The notes: generated from the letters alone by a model not told the origin. Positions 8,162 to 16,046 are shown, counted from the first letter of the stretch. The stretch: DNA of 34,258 bases from Pseudomonadota bacterium (GCA_026388315.1 JAPLKA010000037.1:1-34258), one strand, 5' to 3'. Translations and numbers: made by a program.

Positions 8162-8646
8162 GGTATGCAAGATTTGAAATGGATTAAAGAACACGGTAAA
8201 GCTGTCTTTGGTAAACGATAGTATATTGATTATCTCGAAGGCAAACAATTGTCACCGGCGAAGGGGCCATAGAGCAACACATTATAATTGTACCCTGTTC
8301 GATGGTACGCGCGACCGCGAGATAATTTCATTCCCATTGTATTTATTCACAACCGTTCCGAAAAGATAAGGAACAGTCAAAGAGGCCCAGGGTCAGAAAA
8401 ATAGATTGAAACAAGCCGGAAGTTATCCCTTTTAGGTTCTGGAAGTAACAAGAAACCTATGCTACAGGAAGTAATACAATAGAGGTAAGGAATTTAACTC
8501 ATGGCAATATGCAAACATAGAAAAGGCAAAGGCAAGATGAAACAATATAATTCATTTACGGGCACAATTTTAGGCACAGGGTTTATAAAGCTATAGTGGA
8601 TAAGGGTTTAAAATGATACATAGGATATACAATCCTTTGAGAGTAT
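8162..8646. other. 485 bases of element debris without an intact gene
   Basis: No convincing gene is seen. The stretch includes an 18-codon frame (8164-8220), short stop-broken frames, and a 31-codon frame (8501-8596) that looks like a collapsed integrase gene, described separately. Confidence 0.4.
8501..8596 (+). pseudogene. Collapsed integrase remnant (31 codons)
   Basis: It starts MAICKHRKGKGK, like the first strand of a tyrosine-integrase arm-binding domain, and ends TGTILGTG. The DNA of the end (8560-8578) matches the 3' end of the downstream integrase gene (10231-10249) at 17 of 19 bases. I read it as an older integrase copy reduced by an internal deletion. The evidence is short, so this is tentative. 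Confidence 0.3.
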
Positions 8647-8841
8647 ATGAAAAAGCCTGATACAAAGAGACTTTATAATATAAAAGAAGCGGGCACATTC
8701 TTAGGTAGAAGCACATGGAGTGTCCGTGAAATGTTATGGGCGGGCAAGCTACCTTATATTAAAGATGGTAAAAGAATATTTGTTGACGTATTAGACATGG
8801 AAGCATGGATTGAACAGAACAAGACACGATTTGGATTCTAA
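8647..8841 (+). CDS. Excisionase-like helix-turn-helix protein
   Basis: A protein of 64 residues with a MerR/AlpA-like (HTH_17) layout: YNIKEAGTFLGRSTWSV forms the helix-turn-helix, LPYIKDGKRIFVDVLDMEAW the wing and final helix. Such proteins act as recombination directionality factors or regulators for nearby integrases, and one lies 250 bases downstream on the same strand. The ribosome-binding site is weak. The length is normal for the family, so it may be intact. Confidence 0.7.
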   Translation: MKKPDTKRLYNIKEAGTFLGRSTWSVREMLWAGKLPYIKDGKRIFVDVLDMEAWIEQNKTRFGF

Positions 8842-8889
8842 TAAAATAACTTGACAATCATAGACCGATAGTCTATGTAATATATAAAC

Positions 8890-9111
8890 ATGCTACCGCA
8901 AGACCTCATAGAATGGAGAAGTAAAAACGGATTCAGTCAATCACAGCTTGCCAAACGGTTGAATGTTGATACTATGACTGTAAGCAGATGGGAACGAGGC
9001 CTAAGGGCGTCAATCCCATCTTATTTATGGCTTGCACTTCAGGCCATAGAATGTGAACGAAAAACGGAAATGGAAAAGGGAGGAAAAGAAAATGGGAAGC
9101 ATATATCTTAG
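8890..9111 (+). CDS. XRE-family (Cro/C1) helix-turn-helix regulator
   Basis: A protein of 73 residues. Residues 5-55 form a Cro/C1 helix-turn-helix: WRSKNGFSQSQLAKRLNVD, then TVSRWERGLRASIPSYL. No Shine-Dalgarno is evident before the ATG; a promoter-like TTGACA (8852-8857) followed by TATGTAAT is close upstream, so the mRNA leader is short. Its last codons overlap the start region of the integrase, suggesting coupled expression. Probable role is control of the excisionase/integrase module. Confidence 0.75.
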   Translation: MLPQDLIEWRSKNGFSQSQLAKRLNVDTMTVSRWERGLRASIPSYLWLALQAIECERKTEMEKGGKENGKHIS

Positions 9112-10282
9112 AGGCGAAACCTTATGGATCAAATATTATAGACTTGGCAAGCCTTACCGGGAAAGCGCAAACACCAAAAAGGAAACCGAGGCTAAAAGGC
9201 TTTTGAAGCTCCGGGAAGGACAGGTTGAAGAAGGTAAGTTCCCAGGCTTACAAGTCAACAGAACACGTTTTAACGATCTAAAAGATGGTTTTCTTTTGGA
9301 TTATAAAATTAATAATAAAAAATCACTTGATAGGGCAGAGCTCAGCTTCAAACACCTTGAAACCTTTTTTGGAAACTGTAAGGCCACCGACATTACAACA
9401 AACAGGATAAAGGAATATATCACCAAAAAGCAAGATGAAGGGATGGCTAACGGGTCAATCAATAGAACCCTTGCGGCTTTGAAAAGGTCTTTCTCTCTTG
9501 CTCTAAGGCAGACCCCGCCAATTGTGGCAAGTATGCCCTATATCCCTATGTTGAAGGAAAATAATGTCAGGACAGGCTTTTACTCTTATGAGGAATATGT
9601 ATCAATACTGGACAAGCTCCCGGACTACATGAAGGGCGTTTTTAAAATGGGATATTTCACCGGAATGAGAAAAGAGGAAATATTATCCTTGCAATGGAGC
9701 CAGGTTAATCTTTTCGACCGGACCATTAACCTTGAAGCCGGAACCACAAAGAATGATGAAGCCCGGATCCTTTATCTTGCCGGGGAACTTCATGAAACCA
9801 TCCTTGAACAACAAAAGAATAAAAACGGGGCTCACGTATTTCACAGGAAAGGGGAAAGGATTAAAGACTTTCGATTTGTGTGGGAAAAGGCCTTAAGGGC
9901 GTGTGGGTACAAGCCTACATTCAAATGTAAGGAATGTAATACTGTATTCGAAGCAGACGAAAAGGAGAGACAGAAAGTTATATGTCCAAAATGTGAAAGT
10001 AAAAAAGTGTGGAAGCATGACAAGTTACTGCACGACCTCAGAAGATCAGCGGTAAGAAACATGATCCGGGCGGGCATTCCTGAAAAGGTTGCTATGAAAA
10101 TATCAGGGCACAAGACCAGATCGGTCTTTGATAGATATAATATTGTAAATGAGGAAGATTTGAAAGTTGCCGCTTTAAAAGTTTCAGACCTTCATAAAGA
10201 ACATGAAAAACTTGTTGAAAATATTGAGGCGGGCACAGTTTTGGGCACAATCGCAATTTCAAGCTATCGGAAGGTTGGGTAA
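9092..10282 (+). CDS. Tyrosine site-specific recombinase with zinc-ribbon insertion
   Basis: A protein of 396 residues starting at the ATG 8 bases after GGGAGG (9078-9083), in frame with but shorter than the longest open frame. An N-terminal SAM-like DNA-binding domain (about 60-160) precedes the catalytic domain. The active-site set is complete: R193 (TGMRKEE), H314 and R317 (HDLRR), H340 (SGHK) and the nucleophile Y349 (DRY). A four-cysteine zinc ribbon (C279, C282, C298, C301) is inserted just before the HxxR box, which is unusual for the family. Its 3' end stops 31 bases from the 3' end of a tRNA-Leu gene, the usual target of such enzymes. It is therefore probably the integrase of the degraded element to its left. 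Confidence 0.9.
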   Translation: MGSIYLRGETLWIKYYRLGKPYRESANTKKETEAKRLLKLREGQVEEGKFPGLQVNRTRFNDLKDGFLLDYKINNKKSLDRAELSFKHLETFFGNCKATDITTNRIKEYITKKQDEGMANGSINRTLAALKRSFSLALRQTPPIVASMPYIPMLKENNVRTGFYSYEEYVSILDKLPDYMKGVFKMGYFTGMRKEEILSLQWSQVNLFDRTINLEAGTTKNDEARILYLAGELHETILEQQKNKNGAHVFHRKGERIKDFRFVWEKALRACGYKPTFKCKECNTVFEADEKERQKVICPKCESKKVWKHDKLLHDLRRSAVRNMIRAGIPEKVAMKISGHKTRSVFDRYNIVNEEDLKVAALKVSDLHKEHEKLVENIEAGTVLGTIAISSYRKVG

Positions 10283-10313
10283 ATTGTCTTGTAAGTAACT
10301 AATATTAATAGAA

Positions 10314-10397
10314 TGCCGAAGGCGGGAATTGAACCCGCACGAGGTTGCCCTCACCGGATTTTGAGTCCGGCGCGTCTGCCTGTTCCACCACTCCGGC
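10314..10397 (-). tRNA. tRNA-Leu (anticodon CAA)
   Basis: On the minus strand an 84-base cloverleaf begins GCCGGAG and ends CTTCGGC plus A. These acceptor arms pair over 7 bp with one G-U. The anticodon arm is CCGGA-CTCAAAA-TCCGG with anticodon CAA (reads UUG). A long variable arm (TGAGGGCAACCTCG) identifies it as leucine, and the T-arm GCGGGTTCAATTCCCGC is standard. The 3' CCA is not encoded. It is flanked on both sides by different tyrosine integrases, so it looks like an insertion hot spot. I found no second copy of its 3' end in the window that would mark the far attachment site. Confidence 0.95.
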
Positions 10398-10432
10398 ATG
10401 TAGTTAACATTATAGAGGTTTTTTTCTCAAAG

Positions 10433-11458
10433 TCAACCTGTTTTTTCCTTTTTTTGCTCAATTGTAGCAAAATTGTAGCAACTCAACCTGTCCAGTATTT
10501 CTATGCTTCCCCGTAAAGATTCCGGGTAGTGGTGCGCATATCTTAGCGTCATGTTGATTGTTTTGTGCCCGAGAATCTCTTTTATCTTGTAAAGATCAAC
10601 ACCGTTCTGGACAAGTCTTGTTGCAAACGTATGCCTTAAATCATGAAAATGAAAATCATTTATCCCTGCCTTTAATATTGCCTTGTCGTAAGCTTCCCTG
10701 ATGCTCCTTACGCTGATGTTGAATACCTTGCCCTTAATGCCTCTTTCCCTGTAGCTTTTTAAGGTTTGAAAGACAAGGTTGCTCATGGGAATGCCCCGCT
10801 TATCCCCGTTTTTGGATTCCATAACGGTGATAAGCTTCCTTTCAAAATCTACATCTTCCCATCTAATGTTCAGGATCTCTCCTCGCCTCATGCCTGTGTG
10901 CAAGGCTAATATGAGCAAAGCCCTGAGGTAATAGGGGTTAGTAGCGCATTCCAGCAAGGTTTGTTCCTCTGCAAGAGTCAACCAGCGTGTCCTTGCGTTT
11001 TTGTTTCCAACCGAAAAGGACAGCTTGCTTACCGGGTTGTCCTTCAATAGCTCCCATTCGCGAATTGCCACATTAAAGACCCTTCTCAAGAAAGAAAGCT
11101 CTTGATAGATCGTTGCGGGTTTCCTGCCCGCCTGTTTTCTCTGATCTCTGTAATCGGAAACAAACCTTGAGTTGATTTCCAGCACGTTTCTTCCTGAAAA
11201 AAAAGCATTCAGTGCTTTAAGGCTGGTTCTGTCTCTCATGTGTTCATGGGATTTCATGTACTTTTCAATCAACTGGTCGAAGGTCATTCTCTTGGCCTCC
11301 GCTCCGTCAAAATAGCGGTTTTCCGTCATTTCGGTGATTGCTTTGGCGTAAATCTTCTGTGCAAGGCTCTTGTTTCCGGTTTCCAATGATTTTTGGATCC
11401 TTTTAGCGTTATGCATGACGTTCATCCAGTATGTATCTCCCCGTTTATATAGCCCCAT
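10433..11458 (-). CDS. Tyrosine site-specific recombinase (integrase)
   Basis: A protein of 341 residues. The start MGLYKRGDTYWM at 11458 is preferred over an ATG at 11479 because AAGGAGGG lies between them and matches the usual family N-terminus. The catalytic residues are all visible: R in HTGMRRGEIL, HDLRHTFATRLV, LGHKTINMT and the tyrosine in RYAHHYPES. It differs clearly from the integrase on the other side of the tRNA and lacks the zinc ribbon. Its stop codon is 35 bases from the 5' end of tRNA-Leu. Upstream on the same strand are an AlpA-like gene and a primase-like remnant, the usual order of a small integrative element. Confidence 0.9.
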   Translation of the reverse strand: MGLYKRGDTYWMNVMHNAKRIQKSLETGNKSLAQKIYAKAITEMTENRYFDGAEAKRMTFDQLIEKYMKSHEHMRDRTSLKALNAFFSGRNVLEINSRFVSDYRDQRKQAGRKPATIYQELSFLRRVFNVAIREWELLKDNPVSKLSFSVGNKNARTRWLTLAEEQTLLECATNPYYLRALLILALHTGMRRGEILNIRWEDVDFERKLITVMESKNGDKRGIPMSNLVFQTLKSYRERGIKGKVFNISVRSIREAYDKAILKAGINDFHFHDLRHTFATRLVQNGVDLYKIKEILGHKTINMTLRYAHHYPESLRGSIEILDRLSCYNFATIEQKKEKTG

Positions 11459-11536
11459 TAACTTAACCCTCCTTTCCATGGGGCTTCCGGTCTGTGATTA
11501 AAAGCATATATCATCTTTCTGATAATCATGGCAAGG

Positions 11537-11710
11537 TTATTTTATCTCCTTCTTTTGCCTCTGGATCCATTTAATCAATTCTTCCTGGTCAAACCTTAGA
11601 CATCCATGGATCTTAACGTGTGGGATCTTGCTCTGTTCCGCCCAAGCGTAAATCGTGCTTTTTTTAGTGCAAAGCAGTTCCGAAGCTTCCTTGACATCAA
11701 TAATTTTCAT
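11537..11710 (-). CDS. AlpA/excisionase-like helix-turn-helix protein (57 residues)
   Basis: This gene is short. The ATG at 11710 follows a strong AAGGAGG (11718-11724). The product has the compact HTH_17 layout: VKEASELLCTKKSTIYAWA as helix-turn-helix, then KIPHVKIHGCLRFDQEELIKWI as wing and last helix, with a basic tail. Such proteins regulate or direct excision with the adjacent integrase, which lies 79 bases downstream on the same strand. It probably belongs to one operon with that gene. Confidence 0.8.
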   Translation of the reverse strand: MKIIDVKEASELLCTKKSTIYAWAEQSKIPHVKIHGCLRFDQEELIKWIQRQKKEIK

Positions 11711-11711
11711 A

Positions 11712-12251
11712 TTAAAACCTCCTTAACGCTGTTTTGCTAATAATATTAGATATGTATCTTGTAGTTAGTTTTTCCCCCTGTTTTTCGCATTTTTCCTTCA
11801 ACACCTCGACTCTCCGGATGATGTGCTCCAAATCACTCAATCCGTGTTCCTCAAGCAACCATTTCACATCGTTTAGGTGCAAAACTGAAATCCTTGCCGC
11901 CCACCCGATGTCTTTTGCGTCGAACTTTATGTCCGGCTTTTTAAAAAGAATATGATAGAGTAACGCGTATTTAACCGCCCCGAACAAAACTCTGCGATAA
12001 AATGATCCCGGTATCTCGCCTACCTTTGAGAACAAAAGTTTGAAAGAAGTTCTGAAGGCTTCTTCCTCTTCATCGCTTATTTCATAAACTTGATGCACCG
12101 GAGTGTTTATGATGTCGTTCCATTTTTTTGTAATATTGTCCCGGTATGCCCTCAGATCATTGATTGGATAATCCTTCATGGGGGCTCTGGATCCGACTTC
12201 GCCACGATGTAGTTGTAACGTTGAGCCCCCATGTTGATATGCTACCGCCAT
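11712..12251 (-). pseudogene. C-terminal remnant of a DUF3987-type primase/helicase
   Basis: An open frame of up to 179 codons. Its body (YRRVLFGAVKYALLYHIL, IGWAARISVLHLND, WLLEEHGLSDLEHIIRRVEVLK) resembles the C-terminal helical part of DUF3987-like primase/helicase proteins of integrative elements, which are normally several times longer. The first 24 codons are unlike the family, and a later ATG (12179, MKDYPINDL) is more plausible, though no ribosome-binding site supports either. I read it as the 3' end of a larger gene cut by deletion. It is followed by the AlpA-like gene and integrase on the same strand. Confidence 0.5.
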
Positions 12252-12355
12252 TACAAATAATAAATACCCCTGCCGGTATAAAATGCAATTGCAAAACCAA
12301 TATATTTTATTTGCATTAAGATGTCAAGACAAATTTAAAATCATTTTTATTTGAT

Positions 12356-12379
12356 TTGCAACTACTTTTATGATATAAG
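12356..12379 (+). promoter_or_regulatory. Candidate promoter of the XRE gene, very close to its ATG
   Basis: TATAAG (12374-12379) has TTGATT about 17 bases upstream. The ATG at 12388 begins only 8 bases after the -10 box, so the transcript would have almost no leader. No Shine-Dalgarno is seen. The TCATATATG around the start also occurs at the hipB-like start. Confidence 0.45.
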
Positions 12380-12387
12380 AATCATAT

Positions 12388-13140
12388 ATGAATTACAATC
12401 AGTTATTCAGACTGTCCAGGATAATGCAAGGCAAGACCCAAAGCGAGGTTGGAGCAGCGGCAGGAGTCACACATCAGGCAGTTAATGCTTTCGAGAAAGG
12501 ATCAGCCTCCCTCTCAATGGAAACTCTTCGTAAAATGGCAATATCCATAAACATAAACCCGGACTATCTAATCGATCCTTCTGTAAATCCTTTCCTGTCG
12601 CAAGAACTTATAAAAATGGAATTCCCCGAGAATCTGTTTCTTCCCGGCTTAAACTTTCAGATCATATATTTTCTTGCAGAAAAGAATTATGTATTAGAAC
12701 TATGTTTCCTCTTCTCCAACACAAGACTTGGCAACAAATTGACTAAACTTCGCCACAGTTTAACTCAGGGTACCATTGCTGAAAACCCTGTAGTAGCAAT
12801 TGCTTGTCAGGACGCAAATCGGAATATTTTTCTGTTTAAACGAAGAAAGATCATTATGGGTCCTATTCTTGGAGATCGCGAACTTAGGCTGGAGCTACCT
12901 AAATATAAGACTGGAAATAAATCTATTATTATTGGTGACAGAGAGGTCAGCGACAGTCTTCTTGAGAAAATAAGGGATGTTACAGTCACAAAGGATGAAT
13001 TGGCGCGCTTGTTCAATGAGAGAAATGACGTAGTGCTCGATGAAGGCGAAAGGTTGATTATATCAAAGAAACGTGAAAAAGGAATAGCCCACTCAGAGAT
13101 ATTACGCTTTATAGACAGTTTTCCACGCGAACAGGAATAA
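12388..13140 (+). CDS. XRE-family regulator with long C-terminal domain
   Basis: A protein of 250 residues. Residues about 5-62 form a Cro/C1 helix-turn-helix (MQGKTQSEVGAAAGVTHQAV, then FEKGSASLSMETLRKMA) followed by ININPDYLI, typical of this family. The remaining 190 residues contain no protease motif (no LexA-type Ser/Lys pair that I can see) and are not recognised; they may sense a ligand or oligomerise. The gene stands alone, divergent from the element remnant to its left and convergent with hipA. It may be a chromosomal or former element repressor. Confidence 0.75.
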   Translation: MNYNQLFRLSRIMQGKTQSEVGAAAGVTHQAVNAFEKGSASLSMETLRKMAISININPDYLIDPSVNPFLSQELIKMEFPENLFLPGLNFQIIYFLAEKNYVLELCFLFSNTRLGNKLTKLRHSLTQGTIAENPVVAIACQDANRNIFLFKRRKIIMGPILGDRELRLELPKYKTGNKSIIIGDREVSDSLLEKIRDVTVTKDELARLFNERNDVVLDEGERLIISKKREKGIAHSEILRFIDSFPREQE

Positions 13141-13169
13141 TTTGAGATATGCTTAAAGAAATATCATGA

Positions 13170-13210
13170 AACCTGTACGTTATATATACTGGCAGGTTCT
13201 GTTTAGTTTT
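13170..13210 (+). terminator. Possible terminator between the XRE gene and hipA
   Basis: AACCTG (13170-13175) and CAGGTT (13193-13198) can pair around a 17-base loop, followed by a T-rich stretch. It lies between two convergent genes where a terminator is expected. The stem is short and the loop long, so support is weak. Confidence 0.3.
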
Positions 13211-13275
13211 ATTTGCACCCTAAATTTAAATTTTGTGGACCTTCAATTTGAAGGGTTAATGATTGTGTGCTTGTA

Positions 13276-14472
13276 TTAGCCAACAAGTCCCTTTACTCCT
13301 TCTTCCCACTCCGCCATCATTTGCTCACCGATTTCACGGAATTCGGGGTGTTCGGCAAAATAGCCAGGAATCATCCTCCTCGTTTCCGTCACTGCTTCGG
13401 CTGTCCTGCTAAAAGTCTCGGAGATCGTTCCTATCGGCAAGGAAAGATGGGTCATTGCAAAACGCTCCAGCACCTTGCGCGACCACCATTTTTTTGTTCC
13501 TGCAAGAGAGAGAGCCGGCACATCTTTTCTGGTGTATGTTGTCGTGGTCACTATGTCGTACACCGGCGCGAGTTTCACAACGTCCAGGGGTGAGGCATAC
13601 AGGACACCAAAATTTTTCAAGTGGGCATCACCGTTTCGCAGCATAATCGACAGCACCAGCGTCGTGAAAAATTGTTCTCTGGCCGCCATCAGGTGGTCAC
13701 CGGAGATAAAGTCCCTGATGCTCTTCGCTACCCGTTCGTAGCTGCTAGAATATTTATGTGCAGTTCCGAGGGCCTGGAGGCTGCACATATCCTCAAAGCC
13801 AATAAAAGAGCCATCGGGGGCAACATCGAACCGGCGCATAATAAATAGGCCGCCGTTGTCTGAGAGAAAGAATTCCGGTGTTGGCAGCCCGGACCGTTTT
13901 ACAGCCGTCATGCAAAAGTGCTCGTTGGCGGCAAGGTATGGGTAATCAGTGCCCCAGGACTTGACGATGTAGCCGGACGATGTCAACGCAGCGCGTTCCG
14001 TGGCCTCCAGCAAGACTTTTGGCTGGACCCCGGAAATCCCGGAACGGAGGGCATATCTGTCCACCAGTTCGTGGAAAAGCTCTCTTGTGTCCGGATAGGT
14101 AAGCAATTCGTCCAGCGATTCTGGAGTTTCAGAAATGTGTGGCGACTTGTTGCTCGGGAGTGAAAATCGGTTTCTTCCAACTTGGTTTCCTCCGGTCACT
14201 CGTAGGATCGACAGGTCATCATTTCCCACCACCTTGGCAATAGCCCGACGAATCGCCTCAAGTAGTGCCCCCTCCGGCAGGTTCATCTGAAATATGGGGT
14301 GTAGATCGCGACTTACCCAACTTTCCAGGCGCACCGGCATGGTCAAAGACACCTGCGCGCTGGTGTCGGCATCCGGGGAATAGGCAAACACATACTCCTG
14401 ACCCAGTTCGCGGGCAATAAGTCCCGACCGCCTGTTTGCGGTCCACACGGCAAGCAAAGAGACGCCCGGCAT
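13276..14472 (-). CDS. hipA: HipA-family serine/threonine kinase toxin
   Basis: A protein of 398 residues, within the usual range. It shows a couple-HipA N-terminal region (about 10-100, ending RVTGGNQVG) and the kinase core: SGISGVQPKVLL (144-155, nucleotide-binding loop), RRFD (213-216), the catalytic loop NGDAHLKNF with D282, and the metal-binding YD at 305-306. Characterised HipA toxins phosphorylate glutamyl-tRNA synthetase or other substrates, cause dormancy, and are neutralised by a HipB antitoxin. Here the ATG overlaps the stop of the hipB-like gene by one base (TGATG), so the pair is translationally coupled with the antitoxin first. All key residues are present, so the kinase should be active. 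Confidence 0.88.
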   Translation of the reverse strand: MPGVSLLAVWTANRRSGLIARELGQEYVFAYSPDADTSAQVSLTMPVRLESWVSRDLHPIFQMNLPEGALLEAIRRAIAKVVGNDDLSILRVTGGNQVGRNRFSLPSNKSPHISETPESLDELLTYPDTRELFHELVDRYALRSGISGVQPKVLLEATERAALTSSGYIVKSWGTDYPYLAANEHFCMTAVKRSGLPTPEFFLSDNGGLFIMRRFDVAPDGSFIGFEDMCSLQALGTAHKYSSSYERVAKSIRDFISGDHLMAAREQFFTTLVLSIMLRNGDAHLKNFGVLYASPLDVVKLAPVYDIVTTTTYTRKDVPALSLAGTKKWWSRKVLERFAMTHLSLPIGTISETFSRTAEAVTETRRMIPGYFAEHPEFREIGEQMMAEWEEGVKGLVG

Positions 14473-14717
14473 CAGCGGACCTCCTCTTCACGGAGTTCCT
14501 CCAGCGTCGGAGGTTTGCCTGCTGGACGGGCACGCAGTTCCAGTTCCAGGTATTCCAACACTCGGATTAGTTTCCGTACGCCGATCTCCTGTACAGAGCC
14601 GCTCTCGATTTGTCCGATAGTTGTGCGACTCATCCCTAATGCTTTTGCCACATCCGCCTGGGAAACCTTGCGACTCTTGCGGGCCTGCCGAATTTGTTTA
14701 CCGATATTAAAAAGCAT
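14472..14717 (-). CDS. hipB: HipB-family antitoxin (XRE helix-turn-helix)
   Basis: A protein of 81 residues with a Cro/C1 helix-turn-helix in residues 5-60 (RQARKSRKVSQADVAKALGM, then TTIGQIESG) and a charged C-terminal tail (PPTLEELREEEVR) suited to contact the kinase. It is the first gene of the pair and should repress its own promoter. The ATG is 6 bases after the -10 box of a consensus promoter, and there is no Shine-Dalgarno, so the mRNA is probably leaderless. Confidence 0.85.
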   Translation of the reverse strand: MLFNIGKQIRQARKSRKVSQADVAKALGMSRTTIGQIESGSVQEIGVRKLIRVLEYLELELRARPAGKPPTLEELREEEVR

Positions 14718-14723
14718 ATATGA

Positions 14724-14752
14724 ATTATATATAGTGCATTATTAACTGTCAA
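14724..14752 (-). promoter_or_regulatory. Sigma70 promoter of hipBA
   Basis: On the minus strand TTGACA (14752-14747) and TATAAT (14729-14724) are perfect consensus boxes with a 17-base spacer. The expected transcription start, about 7 bases on, falls at the hipB ATG (14717). AT-rich repeats containing CTATATAT overlap and flank the boxes (14717-14780) and are likely operator sites for HipB. Confidence 0.8.
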
Positions 14753-14989
14753 GAATAATATGACCTATATATGATGCAATATGACTTTCCAGCCCCCCTT
14801 TATTTATTATGGACGGTGAAAATAAGAAGTAGCACGTAGTATACAAATTCCCCAACTTGTCGTCCCGGTGCAGGCTTCCATTATGGATTTAAGAGGTCGG
14901 CTTATGTCCAGATGTAGAAAAACCGTACCGTTAGGTCCCTGTATAAAAATTGCTCCACTTGGTGACTCCTTAACCTCGTTGTCACCTAA

Positions 14990-15107
14990 TTTATTTACTA
15001 AAGTACCATACTAATAATATCTTTTTTGTTCATTCTGTCAATTCAGCATTTATTTACTAAAGTACCATACTAATAATATCTTTTTTGTTCATTCTGTCAA
15101 TTCAGCA
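14990..15107. repeat. Perfect 59-bp tandem duplication
   Basis: Bases 14990-15048 and 15049-15107 are identical and directly abut. The second copy contains the last six codons, including the stop, of the minus-strand HExxH lipoprotein gene; the first copy therefore lies downstream of that gene as a duplicated 3' end. The lack of any difference suggests a recent event. Confidence 0.9.
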
Positions 15108-15733
15108 AAACGATCCGGGTCTGCAATCGAACCATAAGAGAAATTTAATGAATGTGTCATTTCATGCCCAAGAGCAAATTCATTGGCTATAACTTGGCCA
15201 TTTAACTTCTTCCCAAGTACCCATATCGTATTTGTGGCAGGATCATAGTATCCATACCTTTTCTGCTTGGCAAATTGACTATATGGATATTTACTGTAAT
15301 CTCCAACAACACGGATGGTTACAGTAATAGTGTACGTTTCATCAATTTCGCGCGTATAGGCCAATTCATCATATGCCCGATAATATTCATCATACGAGTT
15401 TTGTCTCTTTTTTAAGAACCCATCATTATTTGAGCCGAAATATTTTTCAAAGAAACTCTTCGAACTCTTTTTGTCAGCCGGAATAATGGCACTATCAGTA
15501 TTGAGACGCTCTTTATAAGGTGCCGCGTATACCTTATCAGGTTTTACATCTTGTCCCTGAGCAGTCTTTCCATCTACAACAGGTTTCTGGGTACCATGGA
15601 TTCCAGCAAGATAAACGCTTTTACGTTGATATGACTCAGCACTACCCGGTTCCAGTGTGGCACAGCTTACACATACAACAGCAACAATGGCGTAAAACAA
15701 AAAGTTTATGCCTGTTTTGACTGATATACGCAT
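15089..15733 (-). CDS. Lipoprotein with an HExxH metallopeptidase-like motif
   Basis: A product of 214 residues from the ATG at 15733 (MRISVKTGINFLF); a longer frame starts at 15796. The signal peptide ends in VCVSCAT, placing the lipidated cysteine near residue 24. Near the C-terminus, EFALGHEMTHSLNF supplies a HExxH zinc-binding motif of the zincin fold. A third zinc ligand is not obvious in the short remainder (about 20 residues), so activity is uncertain. The protein is probably anchored in the periplasm. Its last codons lie in the 59-bp duplication, so its present C-terminus may be a product of that event. The family is not recognised beyond this. Confidence 0.6.
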   Translation of the reverse strand: MRISVKTGINFLFYAIVAVVCVSCATLEPGSAESYQRKSVYLAGIHGTQKPVVDGKTAQGQDVKPDKVYAAPYKERLNTDSAIIPADKKSSKSFFEKYFGSNNDGFLKKRQNSYDEYYRAYDELAYTREIDETYTITVTIRVVGDYSKYPYSQFAKQKRYGYYDPATNTIWVLGKKLNGQVIANEFALGHEMTHSLNFSYGSIADPDRFAELTE

Positions 15734-15990
15734 GATGTTGAAGAAATCATGTATACCGATTAAGAACATTGTGAGAGAGATTAGAGCTTTTATCATTAGT
15801 ATTATAGTTTCGTATCCTTATTTTATTATCGTTCATTAAAAAAATATCTTAAGTTTTTGTCACAATTACACATTACATGCACACGCATAAACAGTGCCAG
15901 ACCGTACTTAAAGATGTCATGTATGGAATAATCATGTTATTTCAAAATATTATGGCTGATTAAGAGTATGGGGTAGTTAAGAAAAACATA

Positions 15991-16020
15991 TTGACAAAGT
16001 TGCTTTTGTAATTTTAAAGT
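15991..16020 (+). promoter_or_regulatory. Candidate promoter of the polysaccharide locus
   Basis: TTGACA (15991-15996) is followed after 17-18 bases by TTAAAG/TAAAGT, a moderate -10 box. It is the only good promoter-like pair ahead of the plus-strand gene series starting at 16096. Confidence 0.45.
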
Positions 16021-16046
16021 ATTACAAACAAAAAATATTATTTTTC

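Larger units (their letters stand above)
6650..12251. mobile_element. Remnants of two integrative elements at tRNA-Leu
   Basis: Left of the tRNA lie a primase-like remnant, GHKL remnant, excisionase-like protein, XRE repressor and integrase, all on the plus strand. Right of it lie a primase-like remnant, AlpA-like protein and a different integrase, all on the minus strand. Both integrases point at the tRNA. No conjugation or capsid genes survive. The outer boundaries cannot be fixed because I found no repeat of the tRNA end. Confidence 0.6.

Noticed and set aside
10314-10397. Attachment-site repeat of tRNA-Leu elsewhere in the window
   Set aside because: Looked for copies of both tRNA ends by eye on both sides and found none of convincing length.
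10313-10516. 67-codon plus-strand frame over the tRNA
   Set aside because: It is the antisense of tRNA-Leu and of the end of the minus-strand integrase, a known source of false small proteins.
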